Below, in pieces: positions 8,601 through 16,504 of a stretch of 64,000 bases of DNA (positions within the stretch are counted from its first letter, which is position 1; every line of letters begins with the position of its first letter). The stretch spans positions 2,356,001 through 2,420,000 of the forward strand of contig OY970313.1 of assembly GCA_963716445.1 (NCBI GenBank), read 5' to 3'. The notes beneath the pieces were generated by a model. It saw only the letters and a list, made by a program, of their open reading frames with translations, was not told where the DNA came from and did no database searches. A program made the translations under genes and the position numbers. Source of the stretch: JAAYBF01 sp963716445 (GTDB taxonomy: Bacteria > Actinomycetota > Thermoleophilia > Solirubrobacterales > Thermoleophilaceae).

Positions 8601-9394
8601 GCCCCTACCCAACGGATGTGGAGGCCCAAGTGCTCTTCCGGCAGCTCCTCAACGACGAGACGGCGTGCGCGTCCTACCTCCTGGGCTGCAAGAGCCGCGG
8701 CGAGTTGGCGGTCGTCGACCCCCACATCGACCTCGTCGACGACTACGTCGCGCTGGCGAAGGCCCAGGGGGCGCGGATCTCCGCCGTGCTGGAGACGCAT
8801 GTGCAGGCGGACCATCTCTCCGGGATGGCGGCGCTCGTGCGGCGCACCGGCGCGACCGCCTACATGCCGGAGGGCGTCGAGGTGGAGTTCGACCACCAGC
8901 CGCTCGCCGACGGAGACTTCGTGAAGGTTGGCAACACCGAGCTCGAGGCGATCGCCACCCCAGGGCACGCCGCAGCCCATCACGCCTACCTGGTCACCGA
9001 TCACGCGCGCGTCGACGACCCGTGGATGGTGCTGACCGGCGATGCGCTGTTGGTCGGCGACGCCGGGCGGCCGGACCTCCACGCCCACGGGGACCGCACC
9101 GCCGAGGAGATGGCGCGAACGCTCCACCGCTCGCTGACCGAGAGGCTGCTCTGCCTTCCAGACCACATCCTGCTCTACCCCGCCCATTACGCCGGCTCGG
9201 TCTGCGGCCGGGGCCTGTCGGGCAACCCCATCTCGACGGTCGGCTTCGAGCGCCGCCACAACGCGGCCCTGCAGGTCTCCTCTGAGGACGAGTTCGTCGC
9301 CGCGCTGACCAAGGACATCCCACCCGTCCCCGAGCAGCACGCCGCGATCGTCGCCGCCAACCGCGCCGGACGCCCACTGGTCAGCAGCACCTAG
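8585..9394 (+). CDS. ETHE1/persulfide-dioxygenase-like metallo-beta-lactamase-fold protein
   Basis: Up to 269 aa. It shows the metal-binding motif THVQADHLSG (the usual H-x-H-x-D-H has Gln for the second His), then PGHAAAHHAYLV, a TGDALLVGDAGRPDL segment and PAHYAG. These features fit the ETHE1-like branch that oxidises persulfides or hydrolyses thioesters. The open frame begins at TTG 8585, but this overlaps the operator-like dyad, so GTG 8618 may be the real start. Nine bp separate it from the MFS gene, with which it forms an operon. Confidence 0.82.
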   Translation: MISCQGPYPTDVEAQVLFRQLLNDETACASYLLGCKSRGELAVVDPHIDLVDDYVALAKAQGARISAVLETHVQADHLSGMAALVRRTGATAYMPEGVEVEFDHQPLADGDFVKVGNTELEAIATPGHAAAHHAYLVTDHARVDDPWMVLTGDALLVGDAGRPDLHAHGDRTAEEMARTLHRSLTERLLCLPDHILLYPAHYAGSVCGRGLSGNPISTVGFERRHNAALQVSSEDEFVAALTKDIPPVPEQHAAIVAANRAGRPLVSST

Positions 9395-9403
9395 CGCTAG
9401 CCG

Positions 9404-10729
9404 ATGTCCCCTCGGCAGGTGCAACTCGGGCTGCGCGAGAACGCCGCGCAGTTCTCGCTGCTGGTCGCCGTCAACGCCTTCGTCGGCGCGATGGTCGGCC
9501 TCGAGCGCTCGACGCTGCCGCTCATCGGGCGCGAGGACTTCGACCTCGCCTCCAACGCGGCGGTGCTCTCGTTCATCGTCGCCTTCGGCCTGGTCAAGGC
9601 GCTGACCAACCTCGGCGCCGGAGCGCTGGCCGAGCGAGTCGGCCGGCGGCGACTGCTGATCGCCGGCTGGGCGGCCGCGCTACCCGTGCCGCTCTTGATC
9701 GCCACGGCGCCGAGCTGGTCCTGGATCGTCGCCGCCAACGCCCTGCTCGGCATCAACCAGGGTCTCGCCTGGTCGATGACCGTGGTGATGAAGATCGACC
9801 TCGTCGGACCCAAGCGCCGCGGCCTGGCGCTCGGGCTCAACGAGGGCGCCGGCTACGGCGGCGTCGCCCTGGCCGCGGGGCTGAGTGGTTGGCTCGCAGC
9901 CGAGTTCGCGGCACGCGACATCGTTGTCGTCGCCGGGGCTGTCATCGCGCTGGCGGCGTTTCTGCTCAGCGTGTCGTTCGTCCGCGACACCGGCGCCCAC
10001 GTCCACCTGGAGCAGACGCACCACTCCGACGCCAACGGCAACCCGCCCCGGCTGCGGGAGGCGTTCGCGCAGGCGACCTACCGCGTGCCGGCGCTGCGTT
10101 CCTCCTCGCAGGCGGGCCTCGTCAACAACCTCAACGACGGCCTGGCCTGGGGGCTCGTGCCGCTGTTCCTGGCCGCGCGCGGCGCGGAGGTAGCCGAGGT
10201 CGGACTGGTCGCCGCGGTCTATCCGGGCGTCTGGAGCGTCGCGCAGATCGCCACCGGCCATTGGTCGGATGGCGTCGGGCGCAAGCCGCTGATCGTCGCG
10301 GGGATGTTCGTGCAGGCGGCGGCGCTGGTGCTGCTCGCGCTCAGCGACGGCGCCATCGCAATCGCGGTCGTAGCCGCTGCGCTCTTGGGCCTCGGAACCG
10401 CACTGGTCTACCCGACGTTGATCGCCGCCATATCCGACGCGGTCTCGCCAGTCACGCGCGCGCCCGTGGTCGGCGTCTACCGCTTCTGGCGCGACATGGG
10501 TTACGCCCTCGGCGCCCTGATCGCGGGCGCGACCGCCGACGCGCTCGGATACGGCGGCGCGATCGCGCTCGTGGCTGGGCTGACCGCCGCGTCAGGGCTT
10601 TGGGTGCTTATCGACATGCCTGGATCTCCTAACCAGCATCGACCAAAAGCGGTTGCCTCGGCCTGGCGGCGGGTGTACGGTCGGGCCAGAGTCAAAGCCC
10701 AATCGAAGGAGACCCATGGCAGTCGCTGA
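9404..10729 (+). CDS. MFS transporter
   Basis: 441 aa with about twelve membrane segments. The MFS loop 2-3 signature is seen as GALAERVGRRRLLIAG and its second-half echo as GHWSDGVGRKPLIVAG. Segments such as VGVYRFWRDMGYALGALIAG mark the C-terminal half. The substrate is unknown. Position in a cluster with ETHE1-like, rhodanese and methyltransferase genes suggests export of a sulfur or metalloid compound, which is an inference. The last 14 bp overlap the cupin gene. Confidence 0.85.
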   Translation: MSPRQVQLGLRENAAQFSLLVAVNAFVGAMVGLERSTLPLIGREDFDLASNAAVLSFIVAFGLVKALTNLGAGALAERVGRRRLLIAGWAAALPVPLLIATAPSWSWIVAANALLGINQGLAWSMTVVMKIDLVGPKRRGLALGLNEGAGYGGVALAAGLSGWLAAEFAARDIVVVAGAVIALAAFLLSVSFVRDTGAHVHLEQTHHSDANGNPPRLREAFAQATYRVPALRSSSQAGLVNNLNDGLAWGLVPLFLAARGAEVAEVGLVAAVYPGVWSVAQIATGHWSDGVGRKPLIVAGMFVQAAALVLLALSDGAIAIAVVAAALLGLGTALVYPTLIAAISDAVSPVTRAPVVGVYRFWRDMGYALGALIAGATADALGYGGAIALVAGLTAASGLWVLIDMPGSPNQHRPKAVASAWRRVYGRARVKAQSKETHGSR

Positions 10730-11078
10730 AGTCAAGAACTTCGACTCCCCCGACGAGGTTCGACCGTTCGAGGGGAAGGGCCAGGCGAAGATGGTGCAAC
10801 TCGCCGGTCACACCGTCGGCAAGGGGACGTTCGAGCCCGGGTGGAAGTGGTCGGAGAACGTAAAGCCGATCGCAGGCACCGACTCCTGCCAGGTCGCCCA
10901 TTTCGGTTACGTGCTGTCGGGCAGGATGAGGATCTTTATGGACGACGGCTCGGAGGTCGAGGTCGTCGCCGGCGACGTGCTCGCGATCCCGCCGGGCCAC
11001 GACGCCGAAGTGCCGGGCGACGAGCCATGCGTGATGGTCGACTTCGGCGAGATCGGCGACTACGCCAAGCGAGACTGA
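10716..11078 (+). CDS. Cupin-domain protein
   Basis: 120 aa, start ATG 10716 with GAAGGAG just upstream, overlapping the MFS 3' end by 14 bp. The beta-barrel pattern is clear: GKGTFEPGWKWSENV, a FGYVLSGRMRIFMDDGSEVEVVAGD strand set and AIPPGHDAEVPGDEPCVMVDFGE. Fewer metal-binding histidines are present than in enzymatic cupins, so it may bind a small molecule. It is part of the 8.6-11.7 kb operon. Confidence 0.8.
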   Translation: MAVAEVKNFDSPDEVRPFEGKGQAKMVQLAGHTVGKGTFEPGWKWSENVKPIAGTDSCQVAHFGYVLSGRMRIFMDDGSEVEVVAGDVLAIPPGHDAEVPGDEPCVMVDFGEIGDYAKRD

Positions 11079-11129
11079 CCACTGATGTCGCGGCCGATCC
11101 CCTCCGCAACGGCGATGCTGTCTGCCTGA

Positions 11130-11747
11130 ATGGGCTTCTATGGCGATCATGTCCTGCCGCGGATCGTCAACGCCGCCTGCGGGATGAAGGTGACCGACCC
11201 ACTGCGCGAGCGCGTCTGCGAGGGTCTCGAGGGCGAGGTCGTCGAGATCGGATTCGGCTCGGGCCTCAATGTCCCGTTCTACCCGACCTCGGTGAGGCGC
11301 GTCGCAGCGGTGGAGCCGGCCGACGTCGGTTGGAGGCTAGCCGCCAAACGGCTGCGCGCATCGAGCGTTGCGGTCGAACGATCGGGCCTCGACGGGCAGT
11401 CGCTGCCCTTCGAGGATGACAGCTTCGACACCGCTCTCTCGACCTGGACGATGTGCACCATTCCCGATGTCGAGCAGGCGCTGGGCGAGATTCGGCGCGT
11501 GCTCAAACCCGGCGGCACGCTGCGCTTCGTCGAGCACGGCTTGGCGCCTGACGAGGGGGTGCGCCGCTGGCAGCATCGCCTCGAGCCGATGCAAAAGCGG
11601 ATCTTCGGAGGCTGTCACCTGACACGTGAGATCCCCGATCTGTTGCGCGATGCCGGGTTCGAGATCACCAAGCTGGATGAGTTCTACGAGGATGGCGCGC
11701 CTAAATTCCTCGCTGCCGACTCGCTCGGCGCCGCCGTATCGCCCTGA
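11130..11747 (+). CDS. METTL7-like class I SAM methyltransferase
   Basis: 205 aa. The motif I segment is EVVEIGFGSGLNVPFYP, followed by AAVEPADVGWRLA, SLPFEDDSFDTALSTWTMCTIPD and LKPGGTLRFVEHG. The C-terminal GGCHLTREIPDLLRDAGF block is typical of the small-molecule and thiol methyltransferases related to METTL7/UbiE. It lies 51 bp after the cupin gene and closes the cluster. Confidence 0.82.
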   Translation: MGFYGDHVLPRIVNAACGMKVTDPLRERVCEGLEGEVVEIGFGSGLNVPFYPTSVRRVAAVEPADVGWRLAAKRLRASSVAVERSGLDGQSLPFEDDSFDTALSTWTMCTIPDVEQALGEIRRVLKPGGTLRFVEHGLAPDEGVRRWQHRLEPMQKRIFGGCHLTREIPDLLRDAGFEITKLDEFYEDGAPKFLAADSLGAAVSP

Positions 11748-11788
11748 CCCGTCGAGGCGGACTCCTCCGCCGATGACCCTGGTGACTA

Positions 11789-12305
11789 CTAGGCGGTGCT
11801 GGGGCGCCAGAATGCGGGAGTCAGTAGCACGAGGACAGTGAAGACCTCCAGCCGCCCGGCGAGCATCAGGACGCTGAGGATCGCCCGCCCGGGATCGGAG
11901 ACGGCCGTGTAGTTGTCGGTGGCACCGACCTCGCCGGCGCCTGGGCCGATCACGTTTAGCGTCGCCGCGACGCTCGACAGCGCCGAGAGGCCGTCGAGTC
12001 CGGTGATGAGCATCGCCACGGTTCCCACGATCGCGACGGTGACATAGATGTAGAAGAAGCCGAGGACGCCGCGACAGACGTCCTCGGAGTAGACGCGGCC
12101 GCGGGTGCGCAGCACCTGAACGGCCTTGGGGCGCAGCTGGCGCTGGATCTCCTGGCCGGCGGTCTTGCCGAGCAGAAGCACACGCACGACCTTGATACCG
12201 CCGGCGGTCGAGCCGGCGCAGCCGCCCACGAACATGAGCAGCAGCAGGTGCGCACGGGCGAAGTCGTTGAACCCGTCGAAGTCGACGGTGCCTGGGTCAC
12301 CTTCC
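11789..12305 (-). pseudogene. TrkH-type potassium transporter, C-terminal fragment
   Basis: The surviving part begins near GTVDFDGFNDFARAHLLLLMFVGG and continues through the selectivity-filter-type motif AGSTAGGIKVVR, a RGVLGFFYIYVTVAIVG helix, a second NVIGPGAGEVG filter motif and the MLAGRLEVFTVLVLL end helix. Full TrkH proteins are about 480 aa; only the last 170 remain. Upstream of 12305 the frame is lost, so the N-terminal two thirds were deleted. Confidence 0.75.
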
Positions 12306-12490
12306 CGCCATCACGATGTGCTCGCTATCCGCGTGACGATCGCGCGACTCATGACAGCCAGAGCGCGGTCGATGTCGCCATGGTCGGGGGCAGCAGCCTC
12401 CCCGTTGAGTGCCGAGTTCCGCTCCTTGCGCAACCGTGCCAACGGCGCTAGGTCATCGGGCGCGATCGGCACGCTTTCGGTGCGGAGTAC

Positions 12491-12868
12491 CTACTCAAGT
12501 CGGGTTGTGATCGAAGGTTGATTGAGGAACTGCCTCAGGACCTTCTCAACACGATCCGCTTGGCCGCCCCCAAGGCCGCCGGTTGCGCGATCGACGATCG
12601 CGTCCACGTGATCGCGGGCGAACTGCCGGTCGGGGTTACGCTTGCCGACGTAGAACTCAATCGCCTCCCAGAGAGCGCCGACGCGCTGAACCGGATCGGT
12701 CGCCGTCGTCACCCGCTGCAATGCGAGCAGCGCCTGGCGATCGGCAGGCGCTACTGAAGTTGGAAATGGAGGATCCAACCACCGGGCGGCGGGCGCGAAG
12801 TTGACTTCGTCCGGACTCCGTCCCGCTGCGCTGCTTCGTCGCCACCAGCGCCTAGCGCCATCCACTGC
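12491..12868 (-). pseudogene. C-terminal fragment of an unidentified protein
   Basis: An open frame of about 125 codons ends at 12491. It contains QALLALQRVTTATDPVQRVGALWEAIEFYVG and VDAIVDRATGGL, a helical pattern reminiscent of HEPN-type C-terminal regions, but the resemblance is weak. Its upstream end coincides with the point (about 12870) where similarity to the LysM gene begins on the other strand, so it looks truncated by a recombination junction. Confidence 0.35.
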
Positions 12869-12871
12869 TTG

Positions 12872-13099
12872 GTCCAAGCGGCGACGTCGCCCGCGTCGAA
12901 TCCTCCGCGCCCAGAGCAGTCGACCTACACGGTCCAGCGCGACGATTCGCTGTGGACGATCGCGAGTGCCTTACTCAGCGCGGGCGCGGCGAACGCCGAG
13001 ATCGTCGCGGAGTCCAAGCGGATCTACCAACTCAACCGCGACCGGGTCGGCCCCGATCCAGACGTCCTCGCCGTGGGTACGGTCCTTCGTCTGCGATGA
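12872..13099 (+). pseudogene. LysM secreted protein, C-terminal remnant
   Basis: Only the LysM domain survives: STYTVQRDDSLWTIASALL, NAEIVAESKRIYQLNRDRVG and DPDVLAVGTVLRLR. Homologous full genes are at 23474 and 60824. The signal peptide and Pro/Asp-rich linker are missing because sequence left of about 12870 is unrelated. The stop overlaps the next gene as ATGA, just as in the intact copy near 61.7 kb. Confidence 0.75.
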
Positions 13100-13521
13100 G
13101 CGATCCTGTCCGACCGATCTCCGATCACCGTCGTCTGCTTGTCGCCACGATCCGCAACGCGGCGGACTGGCGCAGGAGGAAGATCGACGAGTACGAACAC
13201 GACGACGATCTCCGGAAAGAGAACGTGCGGGCCAAGAAGGCGCTGCTCACGCTGGCGAACTTCGTCGAAGGGCTACCCGATGACGATCGCGATCTCAACC
13301 TCCACGCGCTCCGCCGCGCAGACGAGCATGAGAACCGGTTGCAGTTGACGCCGGATAGCCTGACGCTGCTGTCTCGCTTCGGACTCAGCAGGGGCTCGTG
13401 GCAGGATGGCAGACCGACCGAGAGCCAGATGCGCAACGTCCTGCGGCGGGTGGACGGGATCGAGGCCAAGGAGCGGCGCGCCCGCAAGGAGCGAGCGGAG
13501 GCCGGCTACGGCGACGACTGA
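13096..13521 (+). CDS. Conserved module protein of unknown function (141 aa), copy 1
   Basis: 141 aa, starting MSDPVRPISDHRRLLVATIR. The sequence is strongly charged and helical: RRRKIDEYEHDDDLRKENVRAKKALLTLANFVEGLPDDD, then LQLTPDSLTLLSRFGLSRGSWQDG and a final RKERAEAGYGDD. It resembles no family I can name. The start overlaps the LysM stop (ATGA), so the two are translationally coupled. The 3' end overlaps the convergent XRE gene by 16 bp. A near-identical copy is at 61708 and remnants are at 19755 and 41103. Confidence 0.75.
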   Translation: MSDPVRPISDHRRLLVATIRNAADWRRRKIDEYEHDDDLRKENVRAKKALLTLANFVEGLPDDDRDLNLHALRRADEHENRLQLTPDSLTLLSRFGLSRGSWQDGRPTESQMRNVLRRVDGIEAKERRARKERAEAGYGDD

Positions 13522-13817
13522 GGACCGCCGGCTCGGCCGCCGGCGGGCTCCGCAGGCTCATATCCAGAGTCGGCGCCCTCGATCAACGCGCCGAGCGGTA
13601 CTTCGAGCGCTCGCGCGAGCCGCACGATCGTCGACAGGCGCGGGTCGCGTTCGCCGTGCTCTAAGCGGCTGATCTCGCTGCCGTGGGTGTTCGCCTTCCG
13701 CGCGAGCGCTCGCATCGACTTGCATTGGCGCTGGCGCTCGCGCGCGAGGTTGCGGCCGAACACCCGGGCGAGAGCCTGCTTCGGGGTTTCGACCGGAGCG
13801 CCCGGGGTGGTGCTCAC
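13506..13817 (-). CDS. XRE-family HTH regulator of the right-end module, copy 1
   Basis: 103 aa. The HTH spans about residues 22-75: LARERQRQCKSMRALARKANTHGSEISRLEHGERDPRLSTIVRLARALEVPLGALIEG. It begins with GTG whose bases overlap the stop of the upstream 135-aa gene (GTGA), indicating strict co-translation. Such pairs often act as a regulator with its partner or as an antitoxin. Copies are at 41170 and, frameshifted, at 63541, with remnants at 19800 and 62165. Confidence 0.85.
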   Translation of the reverse strand: MSTTPGAPVETPKQALARVFGRNLARERQRQCKSMRALARKANTHGSEISRLEHGERDPRLSTIVRLARALEVPLGALIEGADSGYEPAEPAGGRAGGPQSSP

Positions 13818-14221
13818 CGCGCGCCCTCCTCCTGGTCTGTCCGCTCGCCGCCGACGAGCTGAGCCAGGACATCGCCGTAGGCGCCCTGAGCGACCAGCGC
13901 CCGCTCGGCGTAGCGGCGCTCCTCGATCGGCTCAACGATGTGGCTGTGCAGCATCGACCGGGCGCTCGCGTCGAGCCGACGCAACGCACGCGCGAGATCC
14001 GGACGAGGCATCGTCAGCTCGAACTCGTCGGCCTCCTGCTCCGGCTCCCAGCCGAGATCGTCGAGCAGGCGCATGTCGTCCTCGAAGCGACGGCGGTACT
14101 CGCGCGCCTTCTCGTAGTCGTCGCCGTTGAGCGCGTGGAAAATGTCTCCGACCCCCGTGAGGTCGAGCATGATCTCCTGGTGGACCGCGTCGCGCTGCTC
14201 CCGGTTGATCGTGATCGCCAT
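13814..14221 (-). CDS. Module protein of unknown function (135 aa) coupled to XRE, copy 1
   Basis: 135 aa, starting MAITINREQRDAVHQEIMLD. The body is helical and acidic: GVGDIFHALNGDDYEKAREYRRRFEDDMRLLDDLGWEP, then FELTMPRPDLARALRRLDASARSMLHSHIVEPIEERRYAERALVAQGAYGDVLAQL. No family is recognised. The gene is preceded by a conserved structured leader (14222-14371) and followed directly by the XRE gene (GTGA overlap). Presence in every right-end module suggests a role in element maintenance or control. Confidence 0.75.
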   Translation of the reverse strand: MAITINREQRDAVHQEIMLDLTGVGDIFHALNGDDYEKAREYRRRFEDDMRLLDDLGWEPEQEADEFELTMPRPDLARALRRLDASARSMLHSHIVEPIEERRYAERALVAQGAYGDVLAQLVGGERTDQEEGAR

Positions 14222-14371
14222 GACTGCTCCCTTCGGTGGCGCACCGAAGGAACCGGCCCAACCGCGCCGAGACCCAGCCCGGCAAGCCGACGGGCATGTG
14301 GGACGATCCCGGCGCATCGAAGGTTGGTTCTTCGGTGCCAGGCCCCGGGGCGTTCCACCGCCGCCGGGGCC
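14222..14371 (-). promoter_or_regulatory. Conserved structured leader of the 135-aa gene, copy 1
   Basis: Read on the minus strand: a GC-rich hairpin (GGCCCCGG with CCGGGGCC, 14341-14371), then three mutually related segments. Segment 1 is GGCACCGAAGAACC, segment 2 is GGTTCCTTCGGTGCG and segment 3 is CACCGAAGGGAG, which contains the ribosome binding site. Segment 2 can pair with 1 or 3, so the site can be hidden or exposed. Between 1 and 2 lies a conserved TCGATGCGCCGGGATCGTCCC block and a GCCCG...CGGGC hairpin. The same plan is kept at 20451 and 41871. Confidence 0.55.
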
Positions 14372-14505
14372 ACCTATGTCGCTTGCCGCTCTCGAACCGA
14401 GGTGGACTTCGCGGACATCTCAAGGGGCGGTTCCTCGCGAGCTGTTGCCCTCCTGGTTGCCCACTCGCCAATTTTCGAGCTTCCAGATGCCGCCCCGAAA
14501 CGACA

Positions 14506-14529
14506 GAACCCCCACATTTGCAGGGGTTC
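14506..14529 (-). terminator. Terminator-like hairpin beside tRNA fragment
   Basis: GAACCCC (14506-14512) and GGGGTTC (14523-14529) form a 7-bp stem next to the acceptor end of the tRNA fragment at 14538. Confidence 0.5.
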
Positions 14530-14536
14530 TTCGCTA

Positions 14537-14700
<164 letters not shown>

Positions 14701-14878
14701 GACACCTCATTGGCGCGTCAACCGCCCAGATCCCTTCCTCATCACCTACGCCCGCTGACCAATCTCCGATCACCGCGCACTCTGGGCCGGGCCGAATCCT
14801 AGACACCACCACGACGCCCTAGGTGGTGAAGACATGGCGGCGCGACGCGGGGGACATTCAACTCGAGCACGCGCCGTG

Positions 14879-14918
14879 CGACCCGCCGAGCCTGCTGCCT
14901 GCAGCACTCGGCGGGTCG
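14879..14918 (-). terminator. Hairpin after the small membrane peptide gene
   Basis: CGACCCGCCGAG (14879-14890) pairs perfectly with CTCGGCGGGTCG (14907-14918). It lies 8 bp beyond the stop of the minus-strand small peptide gene, as expected for its terminator. Confidence 0.6.
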
Positions 14919-14925
14919 AGGCCTT

Positions 14926-15000
14926 CTAGTTGCGGGTCGCCCTCGTAACGGCGACGATATACCCGGTGGCGATAACCAGGAGCACTATGTAGACATCCAA
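14926..15000 (-). CDS. Very small single-span membrane peptide (24 aa)
   Basis: The frame from TTG (14998-15000) to TAG (14926-14928) encodes MDVYIVLLVIATGYIVAVTRATRN (start shown as Met). That is one hydrophobic span of about 17 residues with a basic C-terminal tail. AGGAGG (15008-15013) lies 7 nt before the TTG, and a 12-bp hairpin follows the stop. Together these make a believable miniature gene. Size and topology recall KdpF and small membrane toxins, but no kdpA follows and no family can be assigned. Confidence 0.5.
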   Translation of the reverse strand: MDVYIVLLVIATGYIVAVTRATRN

Positions 15001-15214
15001 CGTCGGGCCTCCTGAGCGGCATACAGGAAGAGGAGCCAGCTCCGCGCTGACTCATGTGCCCTTACCACGACCGTCTCGATTGGACGGCCTCCGCCGCTTC
15101 CTCTCCGCTAGGCGGTCGGAGAACAACAGTGGATGAAGCATGCGCGGTCAAGAGGTCTCGGTTGGACGTGCGGATCAGCCTCCTCGACATTGTTGGCGCA
15201 CACATCCACGCTAG

Positions 15215-15236
15215 TTGACCCGCGATATTGGGTCAA
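15215..15236. promoter_or_regulatory. TTGACCC-N8-GGGTCAA inverted repeat
   Basis: Perfect 7-bp arms at 15215-15221 and 15230-15236 in a region without genes. The left arm contains TTGAC. It is a possible operator or promoter element with no assigned gene. Confidence 0.3.
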
Positions 15237-15376
15237 TAGGCAACCGCACCGCGATCACATCCCCGGCCGGCGAGCGACTGCACTCGCTCGCTCTAGACAC
15301 CACCACCACGCCCGCGTACCCTCACGAGACTCGCAAGCACACCGACCCCCAAGGCCTCTGAATTTCCGACCTGCGG

Positions 15377-15529
15377 GTTCTCAGCCCACCAGTCGCTGCG
15401 GGTCCGTAGTACAGGCCGAAGGTGCGTCCGGGCACCACGGAGGCGATCCCAAGCGGTTCTGCCTGGGTCGAGTTCGCTGGAGATCGGCTGGAATCCGTGA
15501 GGCATGTTGCCCCAGGTGTTGCCCCAACA
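15377..15529 (-). repeat. Diverged integrase-tail repeat
   Basis: The block CAGCCCACCAGTCGCT-GCGGGTCCGTAG at 15382-15409 replaces the usual tRNA fragment and recurs at 44370-44397. It is followed by the integrase-tail segment ending near GTTGCCCCAGGTGTTGCCCCA. Sequence to its right (GCTATGCGGAGAGCCATA...) is shared with the site at 43130. This is probably an older or sister attachment junction. Confidence 0.5.
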
Positions 15530-15559
15530 ACCCGCAGCACCAGCTCGATCGGCAGACTA

Positions 15560-15905
15560 TGCGGAGAGCCATAAGGTCATCGCGTCGGGTAGGCGCGACT
15601 CGTACAGTGCTCGATTCCGCGAAAGTCCTCGGGGTAGTAACGGTCCACCCAGCGGCCCAGTCGCGGAAGCGGGTTCCAGGCGCGGGCCATAGCGTCGCCT
15701 CTATGTCGGAGGGATGGCGATCGCCGAGCAGGCGGTCGAGCAGCCACCAGCGCCCAGCGGTCGACCAGGCCCTCGAGATCAGGGCGCGGATCCGCTCTGC
15801 GAGCGCCTCGCCGCCGGGAGTCGGCTCGTCGAACTCGCTGTTGAAGTCGTGGAGCAGCCGCCCGATCGCCTCCATGTCCTCCGGTCGGGCACGCCTCACC
15901 GCCAT
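15560..15905 (-). pseudogene. GNAT acetyltransferase remnant
   Basis: Starting at ATG 15903-15905 the frame reads MAVRRARPEDMEAIGRLLHDFNSEFDEPTPGGEALAERIRALI, typical of the first third of a GNAT N-acetyltransferase. The frame then changes and no acetyl-CoA loop can be found before the integrase-tail repeat begins. The gene is truncated and frameshifted. Confidence 0.55.
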
Positions 15906-15942
15906 GGCCCATGATGACGACGGATAGGATCGCCGCGGCTCG

Positions 15943-16377
15943 ATGACGCTCGGCGGCGACACCAAGGCGGTTCTGCTCGCGGCGGGCGGGATGTTCCTGC
16001 TCGCCCTCGTGCTCGGGGTCTGGAAGTACCAGCAGATGGCCACCTCCGAGACCCATCTCGCACACCCGTACGTGGACACCGCGCACCGGGCCGCCCTGCT
16101 CTACAGCTTCGCGACGCTGCTTGTGGCGACCTTCGTCCAGCTCAGCGGCTGGAGCGAGCTGGCCGACCTGCTCGCCGCCGGCGTCCTCTACTTCTTCTTC
16201 CTCGGCGCCGTGGTCGGCTACGCCTACCACGGCTGGCGCCGGGATACCGACAACCAGTTCCGCGACCCGAGCCCGTCCGCCGGAGCCGTGCACGGCTTCA
16301 TGCTGGCTCTGATCGTCGGCGAGATCGTGGCGTTCACTGTCCTGCTCGCCGGCTTCATGGACGCGCAGATCCTGTAG
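15943..16377 (+). CDS. Conserved four-span membrane protein
   Basis: 144 aa with four hydrophobic helices: AVLLAAGGMFLLALVLGVWKY, YSFATLLVATFVQLS, LLAAGVLYFFFLGAVVGYAYHG and GFMLALIVGEIVAFTVLLAGFM. The conserved-looking WKYQQMATSETHLAHPYVDTAHRAAL region lies between helices 1 and 2. Similar small membrane proteins of unknown role occur in many actinobacteria and proteobacteria. No partner gene is evident. Confidence 0.7.
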   Translation: MTLGGDTKAVLLAAGGMFLLALVLGVWKYQQMATSETHLAHPYVDTAHRAALLYSFATLLVATFVQLSGWSELADLLAAGVLYFFFLGAVVGYAYHGWRRDTDNQFRDPSPSAGAVHGFMLALIVGEIVAFTVLLAGFMDAQIL

Positions 16378-16504
16378 CCGGACCGGTCGCTCACCAAACA
16401 GGTGAAACTGCGACCGACAGCGAGGTCGCGTCACCCTCACCGTAGCTCGCCGCCTGCGACGTCGACTTTGTGCAAGCCGAATGAATCTGAGTTAGGGTCA
16501 CACG

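Noticed and set aside
14222..14371. The leader as an origin of transfer (oriT)
   Set aside because: Inverted repeats would also fit an oriT, but no relaxase gene is nearby and the stems include the ribosome binding site at a fixed distance from the start codon in all copies; I prefer a regulatory leader, without excluding dual use.
15577..16440. 287-codon minus-strand frame opposite the four-span membrane protein
   Set aside because: It lies antisense to a gene with clear membrane helices and has no recognisable motif; only its lower part overlaps the GNAT remnant.
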